64,000 bases of DNA. Source: Mycobacterium fragae. Its GTDB lineage: Bacteria > Actinomycetota > Actinomycetes > Mycobacteriales > Mycobacteriaceae. The notes beneath the pieces are model-generated. The model saw nothing but the letters and a program-made list of their open reading frames with translations. It was not told the DNA's origin and did no database searches. Shown in pieces: positions 17,891-28,937 of the stretch. The stretch covers positions 186,001-250,000 of the forward strand of contig NZ_LQOW01000003.1 in NCBI RefSeq assembly GCF_002102185.1, read 5' to 3'. The translations under genes and the position numbers were made by a program. The first letter of the stretch is position 1. Each line of letters opens with the position of its first letter.

Positions 17891-18558
17891 ACGTAGGGAA
17901 CGAGTCGGTACTGAACCTGTTGGGTGTAGTCGCGGTATCCGTTCAGTTCCTGCCCGAGTAGTTCCTCTTCATCGCGGATGCGAACTGCGAGCACGAACAG
18001 CCCGGGGATGACAAAGACCAGACCCCAATACGAGCCGAGCGCGAGCGGGATGCCCAGCATCAGGATGACGTTTCCGGTGTACATCGGGTGTCGCACAAGG
18101 CCGTAAAGGCCTGTCGTGATGACCTGCTGATCCGCCTCGACGGTGATGTTGGCCGCGGCGTAACTGTTCTGGATGACGACCATCATCGAAAGCCCGAGGC
18201 CGACCGCTACCAACACATCGCCGACCAGACAGACTGTTGTGGGCACCGAGGACCAGCCGAAGCGATGGTCAAGGGCGCTGAACACGAACATGGCCGCCAG
18301 CGACATCAACGCGATAGAGATGATGATCTTCTGCACCGCTCTGGCTTCTGCGATCGGGCCGGCTCGCATGCGCCGTTCCAGGGCGGCCGGATTCGTGCGC
18401 ATCAAGTAGATGCTGGGGATCCAGGTGGACAGGGTGAACACGACGATGAAGACCCAGGCCTGCCAGTAGTGGAATGTGCCGGCCGGTAAGAACAGCAACA
18501 ACACGAAGGCGACAAGCCCCAACACCGCTGAAAGTAATGTCTTCCCAAGCATTTTCAT
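17884..18558 (-). CDS. ICMT/PEMT-like membrane methyltransferase (paralogue 2)
   Basis: A 224-residue membrane protein, the same length as I recall for Rv1216c, with the same architecture as its neighbour: about five transmembrane segments and a C-terminal VITTGLYGLVRHPMYTGN, GIPLALGSYWGL, RDEEELLGQEL and a shared final YRLVPYVW. The two proteins are alike along their length, so this is a tandem duplication. It starts 10 bases after the ABC permease stop, so it belongs to the TetR-ABC operon. Methylation of a membrane-soluble small molecule is likely from the family, but the substrate is unknown. Confidence 0.82.
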   Translation of the reverse strand: MKMLGKTLLSAVLGLVAFVLLLFLPAGTFHYWQAWVFIVVFTLSTWIPSIYLMRTNPAALERRMRAGPIAEARAVQKIIISIALMSLAAMFVFSALDHRFGWSSVPTTVCLVGDVLVAVGLGLSMMVVIQNSYAAANITVEADQQVITTGLYGLVRHPMYTGNVILMLGIPLALGSYWGLVFVIPGLFVLAVRIRDEEELLGQELNGYRDYTQQVQYRLVPYVW

Positions 18559-18568
18559 GTCAGCATCC

Positions 18569-20209
18569 TCAGTTGCGTAGATCGCGGCGGCGGAGAGCTG
18601 CTGCCCCTACCGCGATCAGTGTCGTGTCGATCACCGATTGCCACAGCAGCGGAACCGCAGTGAAGTCGCCGCCGACCCGCGGAACGTGTGCGAACGGTTC
18701 GAGGTCGAGCAGCCACTGCGGAAAACCCGACAACGAACCAATGAGGTACAACGCGATGAATCCGACCAGCACACCCCAGGCCACCGGAGTGAACCTGGGC
18801 ACCAGCCCGAACAATGCGACCGTCACTGCCGCCAGCAGCCACACCGCGGGGAGCTGCGCGGCCGCGGTGGCCACGACCGTCGGCAACTTGCCGCCGATGT
18901 CGTCGGCGGCGACGCCGTAGGTGAACCCGGCTGCGAGGCCGGCAACCAGCAGCGCGACAGCCGATCCAGCCAACGCCATTGTCAGATGACTTGCCAGCCA
19001 ACGGCTTCGGCTCACCGCGCCGGCCAACAGCGTCTCAGCGCGCTGACTGGTCTCTTCTTGATGCATGCGCAACGTCAGCGAGACAGTGGACGCGGCGGCC
19101 GCCATACCGAGCATGCAGAACGCCACCGCGAGAAAGGCCCGCTCGAGCGCCGTGGTGCCACCCATCCGTGCGACGATGTCGCGGACCGAGGCGCTGCCAC
19201 CGATTTCGTCACCGATACCGTGCGCGATGCTGCCGATCAGCAGGCCATAGAGGCACAGCCCGATCGTCCACAGCAGCAGCGTGCCGCGGTCCAATCGCCA
19301 CGCCAGCCCGACGACGCCCCGCAGCGTCGGCGCCGCGGTGCCCGCACCTGGGCGCTCGGCGATCAACCCGGCGCCGACGTCGCGGCGCGCCAGCAGGCGG
19401 TAGGCCAGCACGGTGAGCATCACGGTCGTCGCCAGATGCAGCAGCAGCACTTCCCAGCGGTCACCGGCATACGGCCGGACCAGCAATGACCAGCCCAGCG
19501 GCGACAGCCACGACAACGTGCCCGAACCGGCGTCGCCGACGGCCCGCAGGGTGAAGGCAGCCCCCAGCACGCCGAACGCGACGCCGCGGGCGAACCGGGC
19601 GCTCGGCGACAGCTGGGCGGCCACCGCGGCTACCGCGGTGAAGACCAAGCCTGAACAGGCCAGCGCGGCCGCGAATGCCAGCGAACCGGACGGTGCGACC
19701 GCGGTGTTAAGCAGGCCGGCAGCGCCGATCATGCCGGTGATGATCGAGGCGCCAAAAGTCAGCAGCAGTGCCGCGGTCAGGCTGGCGTAGCGGCCCACCG
19801 CGGTCGAGTCGATCAGCTCGGCGCGACCGCTCTCTTCGTCGGCGCGGGTGTGGCGGATGACGGTGAGAATGACCGCCACGGCGATGAGCAGATGGAACAT
19901 CCCGGCCTTCCAGATGCCGACCGCCCCGAGGCTGTCGTTGTAGACCTGCCCGTACAGCGTGCGCTGCGCCGGGCTGGCCATGATCGAGGCCGCAAAGGCG
20001 GCCCGGGCGGCCTGATCCGGATAGACCTTCTCGATGCTGCCGATGTAGACGGTGGCCAACGGCACCGAGAGCAGCAAGACCCATAACGGCAATACGATCC
20101 GGTCGCGGCGCAGGTAGAGCCGCAGCATCCCCCACGTGCCGGAGAACACCGAACCCTGTTGCTTCGCTTCGTGTGCCGGTCGATGTGGACGGTCCAGAGT
20201 GGTGGTCAT
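18569..20209 (-). CDS. ABC efflux permease (tetronasin/multidrug type)
   Basis: A 546-residue integral membrane protein with about 12 hydrophobic segments in two halves, matching the exporter permease partnered with the Rv1218c-type ATPase (Rv1217c, from memory 548 residues). The N-terminal 35 residues are cytosolic and polar (His/Arg/Gln). Segments such as [23 protein letters not shown] are the conserved cytosolic coupling loop of ABC2-type antibiotic exporters. Its ATG overlaps the ATPase stop by four bases. In M. tuberculosis this pair is reported to pump several drug classes; here that is inference from homology. Confidence 0.88.
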   Translation of the reverse strand: MTTTLDRPHRPAHEAKQQGSVFSGTWGMLRLYLRRDRIVLPLWVLLLSVPLATVYIGSIEKVYPDQAARAAFAASIMASPAQRTLYGQVYNDSLGAVGIWKAGMFHLLIAVAVILTVIRHTRADEESGRAELIDSTAVGRYASLTAALLLTFGASIITGMIGAAGLLNTAVAPSGSLAFAAALACSGLVFTAVAAVAAQLSPSARFARGVAFGVLGAAFTLRAVGDAGSGTLSWLSPLGWSLLVRPYAGDRWEVLLLHLATTVMLTVLAYRLLARRDVGAGLIAERPGAGTAAPTLRGVVGLAWRLDRGTLLLWTIGLCLYGLLIGSIAHGIGDEIGGSASVRDIVARMGGTTALERAFLAVAFCMLGMAAAASTVSLTLRMHQEETSQRAETLLAGAVSRSRWLASHLTMALAGSAVALLVAGLAAGFTYGVAADDIGGKLPTVVATAAAQLPAVWLLAAVTVALFGLVPRFTPVAWGVLVGFIALYLIGSLSGFPQWLLDLEPFAHVPRVGGDFTAVPLLWQSVIDTTLIAVGAAALRRRDLRN

Positions 20210-21147
20210 GCCCGGACCTCCTGCCCGGCAAGTTCGCGCTGGCCGTCGCTGCCGACGCCGTAGTGGCGCAGGAAGAGCTCTTCAAGTGTCGGCGGCTGGC
20301 TGACCAGGCTGCGCACCCCGGCGTCACCGAGTACCCGGATGAGCTCGCCCAGGCTCTCACTGTCGACGTGGGCCCGCAGTGTGTTGCCCTCGATGCTGAC
20401 GTTTTCGACGCCCTTGATGCGTGTCAGATCGCCCGGGTTGCCGATCATTTCGGCCTTGATCGATGTGCGGCTGAGATGACGCATCGAATCCAGTGAGCCG
20501 CTCTCGACCGTCTGGCCGGCCCGGATGATCGTCACCCGTTCGCACAACGTCTCGGTCTCGGCCAGGATGTGACTCGACAACAGCACCGTCACACCACGGT
20601 CGCGTGCCTCCGCAACGCATTGCTGAAACACGTTCTCCATCAACGGGTCCAGACCGCTGCTCGGCTCGTCCAACAGCAGCAACCTCGCACGCGACGAGAA
20701 CGCGGAAACCAGCGAGACTTTCTGGCGGTTGCCCTTCGAGTATGTCCGCGCCTTCTTGTGCGGGTCCAGCTCGAAGCGCTCGATCAGCTCCTCGCGGCGC
20801 TTCTCGTCGATACCGACGCGCATTCGGGCCAGCAGGTCGATGGTCTCCCCACCGGTGAGATTGGGCCAGAGCGTGACATCGCCTGGCACATAAGCGATCT
20901 GACGGTGTAAAGCAACGGCGTTGGTCCACGGGTCTGCGCCCAGCATTCGGGCGCTGCCAGAGTCGGCTTTGACCACACCCAGCAATATCCGGATCGTCGT
21001 CGACTTCCCGGCCCCGTTCGGGCCGAGGAAGCCGTGTACCTCACCCTCGCGTACGGTCAGGTCGAGGCCGTCCAGCGCCCGAACCGCACCGAAGTTCTTT
21101 GTCAGGTTGCGAATTTCGATGGGGTTCTGATAGCTGTCAGCTGACAT
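20206..21147 (-). CDS. ABC transporter ATP-binding protein (drug efflux)
   Basis: A 313-residue ATPase with Walker [12 protein letters not shown] (about residues 37-47), Q-loop [16 protein letters not shown], signature [12 protein letters not shown], Walker [15 protein letters not shown] and a switch His in LLSSHIL. A C-terminal accessory domain of about 80 residues follows, as in DrrA-type drug exporters. The signature motif is YSKGNRQK rather than LSGGQ, as usual for this subgroup. It lies between the TetR gene (11-base overlap) and the permease (four-base overlap). It energises export by the downstream permease. Confidence 0.92.
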   Translation of the reverse strand: MSADSYQNPIEIRNLTKNFGAVRALDGLDLTVREGEVHGFLGPNGAGKSTTIRILLGVVKADSGSARMLGADPWTNAVALHRQIAYVPGDVTLWPNLTGGETIDLLARMRVGIDEKRREELIERFELDPHKKARTYSKGNRQKVSLVSAFSSRARLLLLDEPSSGLDPLMENVFQQCVAEARDRGVTVLLSSHILAETETLCERVTIIRAGQTVESGSLDSMRHLSRTSIKAEMIGNPGDLTRIKGVENVSIEGNTLRAHVDSESLGELIRVLGDAGVRSLVSQPPTLEELFLRHYGVGSDGQRELAGQEVRA

Positions 21148-21787
21148 CTGCTTCTCCTTGATCGACTCGGGCTTCGGCTTGTTCGAGGAACGCGTCGTAC
21201 ATGGTCCGATCTGCGATCAGGCCTTCGGTGTAGAGCTCGAGCGAGGGCAATATCATTTCGTTGCCGTAGTCGCGTAAGACAGCGCGCAGATCCGTTGGGT
21301 TGTCGTGCATCTGCAGGTAGAGCAGGAAGCTGCCGCCGCCGGCGATCGCCAGGTATTTGGCCCGAGCTTTCGGGTCGCGGCTGGGCTTGAGGGTGCCGGC
21401 CCGCACGCCTTCGTCGATATATTCCTCGGCATCCTCGATCATCCGGCGCCACAACGTTTGTGCCAGCTCGCCGCCGGCCTGCATGCTGCGGACGAGGTAG
21501 GCCATCATCGGCGCGTAGGACTCGATCTCGGCCAGTTGAGCGAACCAGGTGGTGGGATCGGTCGACCTCATGGCTTCCGACTTGGCGCTACGTATCTCCT
21601 CGGCGATGTAGTCATCGCAGGCCTTGCGCAGGCCTTCCTTGGAGCCGAAATGGTGGATGACCAGAGCTGCGCTCACTCCCGCGGCTTCGGCCACCGCTCG
21701 CAGGCCGGTCGCGAAGCCGTGCTGACCGAACTGCTCGATCGCGGCATCGCGGATCCGAGCAGCTGCGGTCAAGTCGGCTGAACGCAT
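21137..21787 (-). CDS. TetR-family repressor of the efflux operon
   Basis: From the ATG at 21787 the product has 216 residues. The N-terminal helix-turn-helix is [45 protein letters not shown], matching Rv1219c. The remainder is an all-helical ligand-binding domain. The frame extends six codons further upstream (21805), but that would run through the operator and -10 element, and the conserved sequence starts at MRSADL. It is the first gene of the five-gene minus-strand operon and overlaps the ATPase gene. It almost certainly represses its own promoter at 21788-21824. Confidence 0.92.
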   Translation of the reverse strand: MRSADLTAAARIRDAAIEQFGQHGFATGLRAVAEAAGVSAALVIHHFGSKEGLRKACDDYIAEEIRSAKSEAMRSTDPTTWFAQLAEIESYAPMMAYLVRSMQAGGELAQTLWRRMIEDAEEYIDEGVRAGTLKPSRDPKARAKYLAIAGGGSFLLYLQMHDNPTDLRAVLRDYGNEMILPSLELYTEGLIADRTMYDAFLEQAEARVDQGEADVS

Positions 21788-21824
21788 GTTCAGTACACTA
21801 AACACTCGTTCAGTCGTGAGTCAA
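21788..21824 (-). promoter_or_regulatory. Promoter and three-half-site TetR operator of the efflux operon
   Basis: Directly before the TetR ATG lie three heptamer half-sites in alternating orientation: GTTCAGT (21788-21794), ACTAAAC (21797-21803) and GTTCAGT (21808-21814), with gaps of 2 and 4 bases. On the minus strand a TTGACT (-35, 21819-21824) and TAGTGT (-10, 21795-21800) are separated by 18 bases, and the -10 ends seven bases before the ATG, so the transcript would be leaderless. The half-sites cover the -10 and spacer, as expected of autorepression. Confidence 0.7.
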
Positions 21825-21867
21825 GGACGGCACGCGTCAGGGTCCCGTAAAGATTGGTCAGGCCCGA

Positions 21868-22536
21868 TCAGTCTCTGACCGCGGCGAGCAGGCCGTCGCC
21901 AAGCGGTACGAGCGCCGGGGTCAGCCGCTCGTCCTCGGCGATCAGCCGCGCGGCCTCGCGAACCGCGCTGACCTCGGCATCGTGGGCCGCAGGGTCACCG
22001 GCTCGGCCGCCCAGCGCGGCGCCATGCACGACGATTGCCCCGCCCGAGCGCAGCAACCGCACACCCTCGACGACGTAATCCGGCTGGTCGATCGGATCGG
22101 CATCGATGAAAACCAGGTCATAGGACTCGTCGGCCAGGCGGGTCAGCACCTCCTGCGCCCGGCCGCTGATCAGCCGGGTCCGGGATGGCCCGATACCGGC
22201 CTCGGAGAACGCTTGCTTGGCGATGCGCTGGTGTTCGGGCTCGATGTCGATCGTGGTCAGCACGCCGTCCTCGGCCATGCCCGACAGCAACCACAAGCTG
22301 CTGACTCCCGCTCCGGTACCCACCTCGACAACGGCTTTGGCACCGCTGAGCTTGGCCAGCAGGCTCAGCAGGGCGCCGACCGCGGGGGTGACCGCCCCGG
22401 CCCCGATGTCTACCGCGCGCTCCCGCGCCGCCATCAAGATCGCGTCTTCGGAGATCGACCCCTCGGCATGCGCGGAAAGGGACTCGGCCCGACTCATCGG
22501 GCCCGGGTGGCCGGATGTGCGGTCGGTTGTGGCCAT
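21868..22536 (-). CDS. SAM-dependent O-methyltransferase
   Basis: A 222-residue class I methyltransferase of the caffeoyl-CoA/catechol O-methyltransferase family (Rv1220c from memory). Motif I is [18 protein letters not shown] (SAM-binding glycine loop), motif II contains [11 protein letters not shown] and motif III is [34 protein letters not shown], including the metal-binding Asp. The protein is cytosolic with no membrane segment. It lies between the efflux operon promoter and sigE, oriented away from sigE. The natural substrate is unknown. Confidence 0.88.
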   Translation of the reverse strand: MATTDRTSGHPGPMSRAESLSAHAEGSISEDAILMAARERAVDIGAGAVTPAVGALLSLLAKLSGAKAVVEVGTGAGVSSLWLLSGMAEDGVLTTIDIEPEHQRIAKQAFSEAGIGPSRTRLISGRAQEVLTRLADESYDLVFIDADPIDQPDYVVEGVRLLRSGGAIVVHGAALGGRAGDPAAHDAEVSAVREAARLIAEDERLTPALVPLGDGLLAAVRD

Positions 22537-22708
22537 GCCCGCAGCGTAAAACCAACCGCGGTCGCGCGCGGGCAGGCGCGCCCGGTCCCTGCGCCCAGCC
22601 CTCGTCGCGCAGCTTCCCGCGACACGCCCGGAGCGGGCGGATGATCAATGTCACCTAGCGCGGAATAGGCCCAGCGCAATCGGGCCGAGTACGATGAATA
22701 CACGGTTT

Positions 22709-22724
22709 CTCAGTGAAAGCTCAG
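22709..22724 (+). promoter_or_regulatory. CTCAGT direct repeat upstream of sigE (possible MprA box)
   Basis: TTTCTCAGTGA is followed at an 11-base period by AAGCTCAGTCC, giving CTCAGT twice on the same face of the helix. MprA, the response regulator that activates mycobacterial sigE under envelope stress, is known to bind loosely conserved direct repeats upstream of sigE, which fits. The 232-base gap before sigE (22537-22768) holds no gene. Confidence 0.5.
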
Positions 22725-22768
22725 TCCGCTCACATATCGTCCACACGCCGATACGCGACGGTATCTGC

Positions 22769-23545
22769 ATGGAACGTCCAGCGCGCTGGTCCGGGAATAG
22801 AGCTGGGCGGCTTCGTGTTGCTCGCGATGACGAATTGCCCGACGCGGACGGCAATCTCAACTCGGAGGATCTGAACATCACCACATTGATGAGCCCGGCG
22901 AGCATGTCGCATCCGGAGCAGTATCGGGATGCCGACTGGGTCGAACCGTCTCAAGAGCCCTACGGCACCGCCGTCTTCGACGCGACCGGGGACAAGGCGA
23001 CTATGCCGTCATGGGATGAGCTGGTGCGCCAGCACGCCGACCGGGTATATCGGTTGGCCTATCGGCTCTCCGGTAATCAGCACGATGCCGAAGACCTCAC
23101 CCAGGAGACCTTCATCCGGGTTTTCCGGTCGGTGCAGAACTACCAGCCTGGAACCTTCGAAGGCTGGTTGCACCGCATCACGACCAACCTGTTCCTCGAT
23201 ATGGTCCGCCGCCGCAGCCGGGTCCGGATGGAGGCGCTGCCCGACGATTACGACCGGGTGCCGGCTGACGAGCCCAACCCCGAGCAGATCTACCACGATG
23301 CCCGGCTGGGCGCCGACCTGCAGGCGGCGTTGGATTCGCTGCCGCCGGAATTCCGCGCTGCCGTCGTGCTGTGCGATATCGAAGGTCTGTCCTACGAGGA
23401 GATCGGCGCCACGCTCGGCGTCAAGCTAGGCACCGTGCGCAGCCGGATCCACCGTGGACGGCAGGCGCTGCGTGACTATCTGGCGGCGCATCCGCAAGAT
23501 GCCAAGCCCGCCGAGGCACCCACCACGCCGGACTTCATCGGCTGA
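22769..23545 (+). CDS. sigE: ECF RNA polymerase sigma factor SigE
   Basis: Extracytoplasmic-function sigma factor controlling the surface, heat and oxidative stress response. From the ATG at 22769 it has 258 residues, close to the 257 of M. tuberculosis. Region 2 contains [56 protein letters not shown], nearly invariant in mycobacteria. Region 4 contains [42 protein letters not shown]. The first about 60 residues are variable, and several starts are known to be used in M. tuberculosis; a start 25 codons upstream (22694) is open. It heads the sigE, rseA, htrA, tatB block. Confidence 0.96.
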   Translation: MERPARWSGNRAGRLRVARDDELPDADGNLNSEDLNITTLMSPASMSHPEQYRDADWVEPSQEPYGTAVFDATGDKATMPSWDELVRQHADRVYRLAYRLSGNQHDAEDLTQETFIRVFRSVQNYQPGTFEGWLHRITTNLFLDMVRRRSRVRMEALPDDYDRVPADEPNPEQIYHDARLGADLQAALDSLPPEFRAAVVLCDIEGLSYEEIGATLGVKLGTVRSRIHRGRQALRDYLAAHPQDAKPAEAPTTPDFIG

Positions 23546-23651
23546 CACAAACGGCTTGATCGGCTGTTCAGTGGTGTTGCGCGGGGTGCGGCGCGCTACA
23601 TTCGAGGTAGTGCACACCCAAGCCGTACAAGCAACGCGAGAGGAGCTGGTG

Positions 23652-24047
23652 ATGGTCGACCGGGGACATGTGTTCCGGCGCGCATTCTCCTGGCTTCCCT
23701 CGCAGTTTGCCTCGCAAAGCGACGCGCCCGTGGGCGCGCCGCGGCAATTCGGTTCCACCGAGCATCTATCGACCGAGGCCATCGCGGCATTCGTCGACGG
23801 TGAACTGCGGATGACGGCGCACCTGCGCGCCGCCCACCACATTTCGCTGTGCCCCGAATGCGCTGCCGAAGTCGATGGCCAGAGCCGGGCACGTGCCGCG
23901 CTGCGTGACTCGCGGCCGATCAGTATCCCCAGCGAACTGCTGGGACTGTTGTCGCAGATCCCGCACTCCCCGCCGGACGACGCAATCCCGGGGCTGTCCG
24001 ATCAACTCACCGACGGCAGCCCGCGTGACCGGCGCGAGCCTCGGTAG
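23652..24047 (+). CDS. rseA: Anti-sigma-E factor RseA (ZAS type)
   Basis: A 131-residue soluble anti-sigma factor. The zinc-associated motif is visible as His63-x3-Cys67-x2-Cys70 (HISLCPEC). The preceding LSTEAIAAFVDGELRMTAHLRA is typical of ZAS anti-sigma domains, and no transmembrane helix follows. GAGAGGAG (23637-23644) is a strong ribosome site serving GTG 23649 or ATG 23652. In mycobacteria RseA binds SigE and is removed after phosphorylation and ClpC1P2 proteolysis. The C-terminal tail is shorter than I recall for the M. tuberculosis protein. Confidence 0.9.
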   Translation: MVDRGHVFRRAFSWLPSQFASQSDAPVGAPRQFGSTEHLSTEAIAAFVDGELRMTAHLRAAHHISLCPECAAEVDGQSRARAALRDSRPISIPSELLGLLSQIPHSPPDDAIPGLSDQLTDGSPRDRREPR

Positions 24048-25634
<1,587 letters not shown>

Positions 25635-26006
25635 GTGTTCGCCAACGTCGGCTGGGGGGAGATGCTGGTGCTCGTGGTGGTCGGGCTGGTCGTTCTCGGC
25701 CCCGAGCGGCTCCCGGGCGCCATCCGGTGGACTTCCAACGCACTGCGCCAGGCACGCGATTACCTCAGCGGGATGACTGCCCAGCTGCGCGAGGACATCG
25801 GACCGGAATTCGACGACCTGCGCGAGCCGCTGAGCGAGCTGCAGAAGTTGCGCGGCATGACGCCGCGCGCGGCCCTGACCAAGCATCTCTTCGACGGCGA
25901 CGACTCGCTGTTCACCGGCAAGTTCGAGCCGCCACCGACCGCCCCGCCGGCCGCCCCGCAGCGACCAGCCGTCGAGCCGGCACCGTTCGACACCGACGCG
26001 ACCTAG
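25635..26006 (+). CDS. tatB: Twin-arginine translocase subunit TatB
   Basis: A 123-residue Tat component. The N-terminal transmembrane helix contains the conserved Glu and the hinge ([24 protein letters not shown], residues about 4-27), followed by the amphipathic helix [19 protein letters not shown] and a Pro/Ala-rich tail. It works with TatA and TatC to recognise folded twin-arginine substrates. The GTG start is immediately next to the htrA stop without a gap, so translation is coupled. Linking Tat export to the SigE stress block is conserved in mycobacteria. Confidence 0.93.
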   Translation: MFANVGWGEMLVLVVVGLVVLGPERLPGAIRWTSNALRQARDYLSGMTAQLREDIGPEFDDLREPLSELQKLRGMTPRAALTKHLFDGDDSLFTGKFEPPPTAPPAAPQRPAVEPAPFDTDAT

Positions 26007-26055
26007 GACACGGATCCGCGAAATCGCCGCTGTGGTCGTAATTTTGAAGGCATCA

Positions 26056-26067
26056 CAGCCATGGCTG
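26056..26067. terminator. Short palindrome between convergent tatB and mrp
   Basis: CAGCCATGGCTG is a perfect 12-bp palindrome in the 83-base gap where tatB and mrp converge. Its position suits a weak bidirectional terminator, but the stem is only five or six pairs and no U-tract follows. Confidence 0.3.
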
Positions 26068-26089
26068 CAATCTCGGTGACGGATCGGGT

Positions 26090-27244
26090 TTAGCGCCGGG
26101 TCGGGTCCAGGCCCAGCGACATACCGGCCAGGCCGCGGCGGCGCGACGACAGAGCGTCGGCGATGCTGCTCAGTTCCTTGCCCACTGCGGAGTCGGGGGC
26201 ACTGAGCACGATCGGGACCCCGGAGTCTCCGGCGGCGACCAGCTCAGGGTCCAACGGGATCTGACCCAGCAGCGGGACGTCGGCACCGACCGCGCGGGAG
26301 AGCCGCTCGGCGACCTGCTGTCCGCCGCCCTCGCCGAACACCGGAAGCTGTGATCCGTCGGGCAACGCCAGCCAGGACATGTTCTCGACCACCCCGACGA
26401 TGCGTTGCCGGGTCTGCAGCGCAATGCTGCCGGCCCGCTCGGCCACCTCGGCGGCAGCCGACTGGGGAGTGGTCACCACCAGGATCTCCGCGTTGGGGAT
26501 CAGCTGCGCGACCGAGATGGCGATATCGCCGGTGCCGGGCGGCAGGTCGAGCAGCAGCACATCGAGGTCACCCCAATAGACGTCGGCCAAAAACTGCTGC
26601 AATGCCCGGTGCAGCATCGGGCCGCGCCACACCACCGCCTCGTTGCCCTTTGTGAACATCGCGATCGAAATCACCCGCACCTCGTGGGCGATGGGAGGCA
26701 GGATCATCGACTCGACCTGGGTCGGACGGTCGGTGGTGCCCATCATCCGCGGGATGGAATGGCCGTGAATGTCGGCGTCGAGCACGCCGACCGACAACCC
26801 ACGGGCGGCCATCGCCGCGGCCAGGTTGACCGTGACGGTCGACTTTCCCACGCCGCCCTTGCCGGAGGCGACCGCATACACCCGGGTCAAGGATCCGGGC
26901 TGGGCGAACGGGATGACGGGCTCGCGGGCGTCGCCGCGCAATTGCTTACGCAGCTCGGTGCGCTGCTCGTCATTCATCACGTCCAGGCTGACTTGCACCT
27001 GGCCGGTGCCTGGGACGTCGGCCACGGCGTGCGTCACCCGCTCGCTGATTTCGGTCTTCTTCGGGCACGCGGCGGTAGTGAGGTAGATCTCGACGTGCAC
27101 CGAGCCGTCGGGACCCACTTCGATATCTTTGACCATCCCGAGTTCGGTGATGGGACGCCGCAATTCAGGGTCGATCACCTTGGCGAGCGCGGCGCGAACG
27201 CCGGCAGTCAGGTCGGCGGCGTCATCGTGGGTCGTGGACATCAC
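26090..27244 (-). CDS. mrp: Mrp/NBP35-family iron-sulfur carrier ATPase
   Basis: A 384-residue Fe-S cluster scaffold/carrier. An N-terminal MIP18/DUF59 domain (about residues 10-90, with PELRRPITELGMV and TAACPKKTEI) precedes the P-loop domain with the deviant Walker A GKGGVGKSTV, the ADIHGHSIPRMMG switch region and LLLDLPPGTGD. The CxxC pair that binds the cluster in many ApbC proteins was not seen near the usual C-terminal position. It is convergent with tatB. A second start (M2) is possible. Confidence 0.92.
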   Translation of the reverse strand: MMSTTHDDAADLTAGVRAALAKVIDPELRRPITELGMVKDIEVGPDGSVHVEIYLTTAACPKKTEISERVTHAVADVPGTGQVQVSLDVMNDEQRTELRKQLRGDAREPVIPFAQPGSLTRVYAVASGKGGVGKSTVTVNLAAAMAARGLSVGVLDADIHGHSIPRMMGTTDRPTQVESMILPPIAHEVRVISIAMFTKGNEAVVWRGPMLHRALQQFLADVYWGDLDVLLLDLPPGTGDIAISVAQLIPNAEILVVTTPQSAAAEVAERAGSIALQTRQRIVGVVENMSWLALPDGSQLPVFGEGGGQQVAERLSRAVGADVPLLGQIPLDPELVAAGDSGVPIVLSAPDSAVGKELSSIADALSSRRRGLAGMSLGLDPTRR

Positions 27245-27277
27245 CGCCGAGTGTAGGCGTCCCTGGATATCGGTCGG

Positions 27278-28888
27278 TCAGCTGGCTGGGCCGGTCACCG
27301 GTCCGGTTGCCGGCGCCGGATTCCCGGCCGGCCCGGGCGGCTGCGCACCTGCTGGCGGAGCCTGAGCGGGGCCTGGCGGTTGTCCGCTCGGCGGGCCGGC
27401 AGGCGGAGCTCCGGCTGGTGGAGCGGGTGGCGCGTTCGGCGGCATTCCGCTCGGCGGGGCGCCCACAACCGGGGCGGGCGGCAAGCCGGCGGAAGGCGGC
27501 GGCGCCGCCGGTGCGAGCGGGTTGGCCGGTGGCAGGTTGGGCCAGACCTGCTGTGGCTGCACGGATTCTTGGCCGATGCAGATCACCGTGCAAGACGGTG
27601 CTCGTGGAGTGGACTGCTGCCACGGCCACATCGGTTGCTGGGCGGCGACCCCGGGTTGACCGCTGAGGTCGATCAGAGGCATCCGCGCCAACGGATCGGT
27701 GGACGACAGGCCATGGATGTTGAGCGGCAGCCCTGGACCGATGCCCTCCGGGTTCTCCAGGTGCAGATCGCCGAGCGGCGGTGGAGCGCCGACGAGTGGC
27801 GGCAGGTCGACGGGGGCGACGCCGGTGGCGTAAGCCGCGGCCCATCCCAGCACGTTGCGGGCATAGGGCATCGAGTTGTTGTAGCGCAAGATCGCGGACA
27901 TCACCTGGGCTGGATCCCGCATGTTCAGCCCGCCGGTGCACAGGTAGCGCGCGGCTGCCAGCGTCGAGTCGTAGAGGTTCTGGGGATCGGCCACGCCGTC
28001 GCCGTCGCCGTCGGAGGCGTAGCGCGCCCACGTTCCCGGCAGGAACTGCATCGGCCCCATCGCGCGGGCGTAGGTGACCCGGCCGCCGGTGCTGCCCTGG
28101 ACGATGACCTCGTTGCCGGGCAGCGTGCCGTCCAAGGACGGGCCGTAGATCGGTCGGACGGCCGTGCCCCGGGCGTCCGTGGCGCCGCCGTTGGCATGCA
28201 TCGACTCGATGCGGCCGATTCCGGCAAGCAGATTCCAGCTGATGCCGCACGCGGGATCGGAAGCGGCCATCTTGGATTCGGCGTTGCGGTAGGCCGCAAG
28301 CGCCATCGTCGGAATGCGTAGCACGCCAGGCGAGTTCACCACGAACGTCGGTGGGGGAGCCGACATGGTTGCCGCCGCGATGTGGAATGCGGTCGGCGGG
28401 TGCTGGACGGCGATCACCAGCGGGCCCGACGGGTCGGTGGAGGCAGGCGCGACGGCGGCCACGGTCGTGATCGCGGCGTCGTGCAATGTCGACTTCGGTC
28501 CGGGAAATGGGGGAGCCGCGGCGCCGACGACTCCCGCGAATACCACGCTGGCGATCACGGCAACACCGAAGGCCGGGGTTCGGGTCGCGCGACTGACGAA
28601 CTGCCCCGCGAAGGCAACGGAGGTGGCCGCGCTGGTGACAAAGCGTCCCGTGGCGGCAAGGGACGCGGTCAGGGTGGCACCGATTTCCGGGGCGCGGGGG
28701 ATGCTGATCTTCGGGATGCGGGGGATGCTGACCTTCGGGACGTGAGGGATGCTGACCTTCGGGACGTGAGGGATGCTGACCTTCGGGACGTGAAGGATGC
28801 TGATCTTCGGGACGCGGACGGCGCTGATCACCCGCTGTCGCATCTTTGCAAGGGCCGGGCGTGCACCCCAGCGTCCCCCAATGCGCAC
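27278..28888 (-). CDS. Membrane-anchored lytic transglycosylase (SLT_2/MltB-like) with octapeptide repeats and Pro-rich tail
   Basis: A 536-residue envelope protein, orthologous in position to Rv1230c (about 411 residues from memory). Residues 26-66 hold five near-copies of an octapeptide of the type V-S-I-P-H-V-P-K. A transmembrane helix lies at about 106-125. Residues 195-350 form a MltB-like lytic transglycosylase domain, with a catalytic Glu near 228 (GIGRIESMH), ARAMGPMQFLPGTW and the LYDSTLAAARYLC segment. Residues about 420-536 are a Pro/Ala/Gly-rich tail with PPxGxPP units, presumably in the cell wall. The domain order suggests a cytosolic repeat tail and an external cell-wall-cleaving domain. 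A CRP-like site lies 50 bases upstream. Confidence 0.85.
   Translation of the reverse strand: MRIGGRWGARPALAKMRQRVISAVRVPKISILHVPKVSIPHVPKVSIPHVPKVSIPRIPKISIPRAPEIGATLTASLAATGRFVTSAATSVAFAGQFVSRATRTPAFGVAVIASVVFAGVVGAAAPPFPGPKSTLHDAAITTVAAVAPASTDPSGPLVIAVQHPPTAFHIAAATMSAPPPTFVVNSPGVLRIPTMALAAYRNAESKMAASDPACGISWNLLAGIGRIESMHANGGATDARGTAVRPIYGPSLDGTLPGNEVIVQGSTGGRVTYARAMGPMQFLPGTWARYASDGDGDGVADPQNLYDSTLAAARYLCTGGLNMRDPAQVMSAILRYNNSMPYARNVLGWAAAYATGVAPVDLPPLVGAPPPLGDLHLENPEGIGPGLPLNIHGLSSTDPLARMPLIDLSGQPGVAAQQPMWPWQQSTPRAPSCTVICIGQESVQPQQVWPNLPPANPLAPAAPPPSAGLPPAPVVGAPPSGMPPNAPPAPPAGAPPAGPPSGQPPGPAQAPPAGAQPPGPAGNPAPATGPVTGPAS
28698..28817. repeat. Five tandem 24-bp repeats inside the transglycosylase gene
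   Basis: Five head-to-tail copies of a 24-bp unit (GGGATGCTGACCTTCGGGAC plus GTGA), with the three central copies identical and the outer two carrying a few changes. Each copy encodes one octapeptide on the minus strand. The exact identity of the central copies suggests recent expansion, so copy number may vary between strains. Confidence 0.9.
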
Positions 28889-28937
28889 TCGACCGTCCTC
28901 AGTATTCGGGCGTTTCCACGCGGTCCCGACACAGGGT

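Noticed and set aside
28698-28817. 24-bp repeats considered as a CRISPR array
   Set aside because: The repeats are directly tandem with no spacers, in frame inside a coding sequence and encode an octapeptide.
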